Of a stretch of 64,000 nucleotides of DNA, positions 61,801 to 64,000 are shown piece after piece. The notes beneath the pieces are model-generated. The model worked only from the letters and a program-made list of their open reading frames with translations, had not been told where the DNA came from and searched no databases. The position numbers were made by a program, and so were the translations under genes. The DNA is from Mesorhizobium hawassense (GTDB lineage Bacteria; Pseudomonadota; Alphaproteobacteria; Rhizobiales; Rhizobiaceae): NCBI RefSeq assembly GCF_003289945.1, contig NZ_QMBP01000009.1:62001-126000 (forward strand). Reading direction: 5' to 3'. The first letter of the stretch is position 1. Every line of letters starts with the position of its first letter.

Positions 61801-62334
61801 GTCGAAATCATCGTCGAAAGCGACTTCCGGCTCGGGAGCGACTTCCGGCTCCGGCACGAAATGCGGCTCGGGTGCAAAATGCTGCTCAGGGGCGAAGTGC
61901 GGCTCGGGCGCGACTTGCGGCGCAGCAGTGAAATTCGGCTCTGGCGCGCGCGGCATGGCGAAGTCGGCGTGGTCCGCCGCGTCGTCAAAGACGAAATCCT
62001 GCTCGAAGGATGCCGTCAGTTCGTCGTTATTCGCGGCGGCGCTGGCGGCCCCGAAAGCAGGCTCCTGCCTGATCTGATGCACGACAGCCTGCTGCGCGAC
62101 CGGCTCGCTTTCCTCGACGGAATCGAACTCCCCCATCAACTCCTTCTCGAGGTCGATGTCGAAATCGTCCGCCGCCGGAGCCTGGTTAGCCGGCATGGCT
62201 TTCTCGGCCGCGGGGGCCGGCTGTCTGACCGGCTGGCGCGGGTCGAAACCCATGATCCGTGTCAGCTCCGCGAACGGATCATCGTCGGCGATATCGTTGT
62301 GGTCGGCTACTTTCAGCGGGGTTCTGTCTGCCAT
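58840..62334 (-). CDS. Large SPOR-domain membrane protein
   Basis: 1164 residues. About 750 residues of acidic, Ala/Pro/Glu-rich, low-complexity cytoplasmic sequence come first, with repeated blocks such as PEPHFAPEQHFAPEPHF and FDDDFDKAV. One membrane helix follows (MMIGALVGAVVVLGGLGALA, about 780). The periplasmic part is again Pro/Ala-rich and ends in a SPOR domain (WSMQIASQPTVESAQSTYQD to SYKAAGGNCFVSR), which binds glycan strands stripped of stem peptides at the division site. The very long cytoplasmic part is unusual for SPOR proteins. It lies between argS and nagZ. Confidence 0.9.
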   Translation of the reverse strand: MADRTPLKVADHNDIADDDPFAELTRIMGFDPRQPVRQPAPAAEKAMPANQAPAADDFDIDLEKELMGEFDSVEESEPVAQQAVVHQIRQEPAFGAASAAANNDELTASFEQDFVFDDAADHADFAMPRAPEPNFTAAPQVAPEPHFAPEQHFAPEPHFVPEPEVAPEPEVAFDDDFDKAVASSLDVSALEDDLPIDEEMAASLDQDFQLDHHQPAAPEYHEPVDTRQDAVEAVQAASEEAFDADFDNAVQMSLEDELSFENHEPEHPEQATEAVEAHAGASLISEDDFTDHFDQAISDVDLDIGQDMNLGQDQEPELSLDDEPAPMVEAPTAPEHFAAEPEPEFAAPEPTSALTLEDDFELSFRDALNEEPQAPAVEPAAVQPAMAEPAPVVAAPVQPVAVVAPPKPAASERSLEDELNALLGAMTARPMPVVKEPVAAPRLVSEPAGYASGKAAADNLDWDIDEDQPAQNGRGVEPVDNGLDDLLASELDRQDFAASAKTEPEVDFDDDFGAAFDRSIEAEQAAAATVRSPTNSSEWLHSTPAEPSRSWGRSTPTAAPPVQASFAAQPAPAALVQMAAPSASLQMTTPAYRSEPAPDYSAYAKPAPAPMPAPQPPQHDDVPDVETVDVPERVVALADDLDIPELSFEEDQPAATAYDDLDAEFASLLTDMNATDIASVPAQSRGYEESHDAGFNGYDRRDLRAEAPAAPAAPASFAAANDYDADDLPGNRPVSQTAEFATDELDYDPELEEAMAIPGLAEREAAQPRRRSMMIGALVGAVVVLGGLGALAFSFGGKGGSEAPVIVKADNSPIKVKPENPGGAVVPNQDNKVYDAVAKGGGAAKPAEPVQQKLVNTTEQPVDLASKEPPQSRVVDLSPNDTDASAGADAAAKPDTALPGVAQAAVPESAQPAAPESAQSAAADGAQPAAPAPKSEDRIAQVLQQDADNGASNDVVAVAPRKVKTMMVKPDGSLVPREDPAPAAPKVAAAEPSDPAPQHVAPASDGQQTGTVASDNADQADQTAAPAVKPAKPLKKTEAKAQSADTPAVVPVAPARPSDQPVDIVGEVKPDQVASIDPASAAGGGSWSMQIASQPTVESAQSTYQDLQRRYGSVLSGRTASIVKAEVAGKGTFYRVRVPAKSRNDAIALCTSYKAAGGNCFVSR

Positions 62335-62437
62335 TATTGTTCCCGAACTCGCACACAGTCGGACGCCATGGACGTCGCGCAGGGTTGGCCCTTACCAGCG
62401 CAATGTGGGCAAAAGGTGACAGGTTTTTTAGTTAAAC

Positions 62438-64000
62438 CTAACGCATTTCGGTAGGCGCGTCAGCCCCGATCAGCGTCAGGCCGGACGTCAAAACATCCGA
62501 AACAGCCTGCACCAGCCCTAGTCTGGCATAGGTTGATTCTCGGTCGTTAACCTTAACAAAACGTAAGTCTTGATTTTCGTGGCCGCGATTCCACTGTGCG
62601 TGGAAGCCGGAAGCCAGATCGTAAAGGTAGAAAGCGAGCCGGTGCGGCTCCTGTGTGAGCGCAGCGGATTCGATCAGCCTGGGATATTCAGCTAGCTTGC
62701 GGATCAGCGCGATTTCGCTTTCGTCGGTCAGCAACGTCGTCGCAGCCGCAAGCTGGGCGCGGTCAAAACTGACCTCGCCCGTCCGGGCGGTCGCCATCTG
62801 GAACACCGAGTGGCAGCGCGCCGAAGCATACTGGACGTAGAACACCGGATTGTCCTTCGACTGCTCCGTAACCTTGGCGAAGTCGAAATCGAGCGGGGCG
62901 TCGCTTTTCCGGTAGAGCATCATGAAGCGAACCGCATCGCGCCCGACCTCTTCGATAACGTCACGCAAAGTGACGAAATTTCCTGCCCGTTTGCCCATCC
63001 GGACCGGCTCGCCATCTCGAAACAGCTTGACCAGATTGCAAAGCAGAACCGTCAGCTTGATCTTGTCGCCGGCAACCGCGCGCGCCAGCGCCTCCAGCCG
63101 CTTCACATAGCCGCCATGATCGGCGCCGAGCACATAGATCAGGTCGACGAAGCCGCGCTCAACCTTGTCCTTGAGATAGGCGACGTCGGCGGCGAAATAG
63201 GTGAACGAGCCGTCCGACTTGACTAGCGCCCGGTCCATGTCGTCGCCAACCGCGGTCGAGCGGAACAGGGTCTGCTCGCGGTCCTCCCAGTCGTCCGGTT
63301 TCTCGCCCTTCGGCGGCGGCAGCGTGCCCTTGTAGATATGCCCTTTGAGCGTCAAGTCGGCGATCGCCGCTCGGATCTTCCTGGCATTGTCGGCGTGCAG
63401 CGTGCGCTCGGAGAAGAACACGTCGTGATGCACGTTGAGCAGCGCCAGATCCTCGCGGATCATCGCCATCATCGCATCGACGGTGCGGTCCTTGACGATC
63501 GCCAGCGCCTCGTCTTCCGGCATCTCCAGCAAGCCGAGGCCGAACTCCTCGGCCAGCGCCTGTCCCACTGGGACCAGATAGTCGCCCGGATAGAGACCGG
63601 GCGGGATTTCGCCAATGTCTTCGCCAAGCGCCTGACGGTAGCGCAGCAACGCGGAGCGGCCGAGAACATCGATCTGGCCGCCGGCGTCGTTGATGACATA
63701 TTCCTTGGTTACGTCATAACCAGCGAAGGCCATGAGGTTAGCGAGCGCATCACCGACCACGGCGCCGCGGCAATGCCCGACATGGAGAGGCCCGGTCGGA
63801 TTGGCCGAGACATATTCGACATTGGCCTTGCGGCCGCCGCCGATCTTGGAGCGCCCGTAGTCGCGTCCTTCGCCGAGAAGCGCCGCCAGATGCACATGCC
63901 AGAAGCCGTCCTTCAGCCTGAGATTGACGAAGCCTGGGCCGGCAACGTCGGCCGAAGCAATGTCGGCGTCCGCGCGCAGCACCTCGACCAGCTTTTCCGC
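62438..64000 (-). CDS. argS: Arginyl-tRNA synthetase, 5' part beyond the window
   Basis: 521 codons to the stop at 62438; the frame runs on through the right edge, so the N-terminus is missing. Class I features: ANPTGPLHVGHCRGAVVGDA (HIGH-type motif) and RMGKRAGNFVTLRDV (KMSK-type). The C-terminal anticodon-binding helices include LASGFHAQWNRGHENQDLRF. It charges tRNA-Arg. The downstream SPOR gene starts 103 bases later. Confidence 0.96.
   Translation of the reverse strand, partial: AEKLVEVLRADADIASADVAGPGFVNLRLKDGFWHVHLAALLGEGRDYGRSKIGGGRKANVEYVSANPTGPLHVGHCRGAVVGDALANLMAFAGYDVTKEYVINDAGGQIDVLGRSALLRYRQALGEDIGEIPPGLYPGDYLVPVGQALAEEFGLGLLEMPEDEALAIVKDRTVDAMMAMIREDLALLNVHHDVFFSERTLHADNARKIRAAIADLTLKGHIYKGTLPPPKGEKPDDWEDREQTLFRSTAVGDDMDRALVKSDGSFTYFAADVAYLKDKVERGFVDLIYVLGADHGGYVKRLEALARAVAGDKIKLTVLLCNLVKLFRDGEPVRMGKRAGNFVTLRDVIEEVGRDAVRFMMLYRKSDAPLDFDFAKVTEQSKDNPVFYVQYASARCHSVFQMATARTGEVSFDRAQLAAATTLLTDESEIALIRKLAEYPRLIESAALTQEPHRLAFYLYDLASGFHAQWNRGHENQDLRFVKVNDRESTYARLGLVQAVSDVLTSGLTLIGADAPTEMR

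Overview
The window looks like a chromosomal segment of an alphaproteobacterium of the order Rhizobiales, most likely Mesorhizobium or a close relative. This rests on high-GC coding sequence, the gene order argS, SPOR protein, nagZ, scpA, scpB, tatABC, serS, surE, pcm, NlpD-like, the yajC/secDF block, short DUF1127 genes followed by CCUCCUCCC-loop RNAs, and the short palindromic repeats usual in this order. The genus is inference; no rRNA is present.

Layout. (1) 1-6.9 kb is accessory. It holds a trypsin-fold protein that has lost all three catalytic residues, an AT-rich secreted protein of unknown function, and a minus-strand operon of three hydrolases without signal peptides (GH75 chitosanase-like, cysteine amidase/peptidase, subtilisin). 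It ends at an excisionase-like HTH gene and a radC remnant. (2) 6.9-14.7 kb is a sulfatase island: formylglycine-generating enzyme, two Tat-exported sulfatases, an outer-membrane beta-barrel, an AraC-type regulator and a decayed copy of that regulator's 5' end with its upstream region. (3) 14.9-24.5 kb carries a large MscS channel, a five-gene heme-copper oxidase operon, a YbaK-like protein, a DUF2189 membrane protein, a 26-residue membrane peptide, a cytochrome c and a frameshifted isochorismatase-family pseudogene. (4) 24.5-33.8 kb is a catabolic operon (SMP-30 lactonase, BKACE, 3-hydroxyacyl-CoA-dehydrogenase-type enzyme, SDR, and a sugar ABC transporter with two permeases fused into one protein) with a divergent GntR regulator and a likely operator between them.

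(5) 33.9-41.5 kb is mostly core: a TagO/VasI-like secreted protein, trigger factor, tRNA-Leu(TAG), a zinc-ribbon protein, a DUF2157/GDYXXLXY pair, two DUF1127 genes followed by six stem-loops all showing the loop ACCTCCTCCC (a 175-nt unit repeated twice), trmFO and a Tdi1-like orphan. (6) 41.5-49.5 kb is the Sec/inner-membrane block: sterol-desaturase-like protein, an NDUFAF6-like protein without catalytic aspartates, an NDUFAF3-like Mth938 protein, fused SecDF, an exported protein made only of the SecD periplasmic region, YajC, and a DUF815 ATPase. (7) 49.5-64 kb is core envelope and cell-division machinery: NlpD-like LytM protein, Pcm, SurE, SerS, TatABC, ScpAB, NagZ, a large SPOR protein and the 3' part of argS.

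The observations most worth following up are the CCUCCUCCC hairpin cassette, the catalytically empty trypsin beside leaderless wall-active hydrolases, the stand-alone SecD domain, and the lactonase/BKACE sugar-acid pathway.
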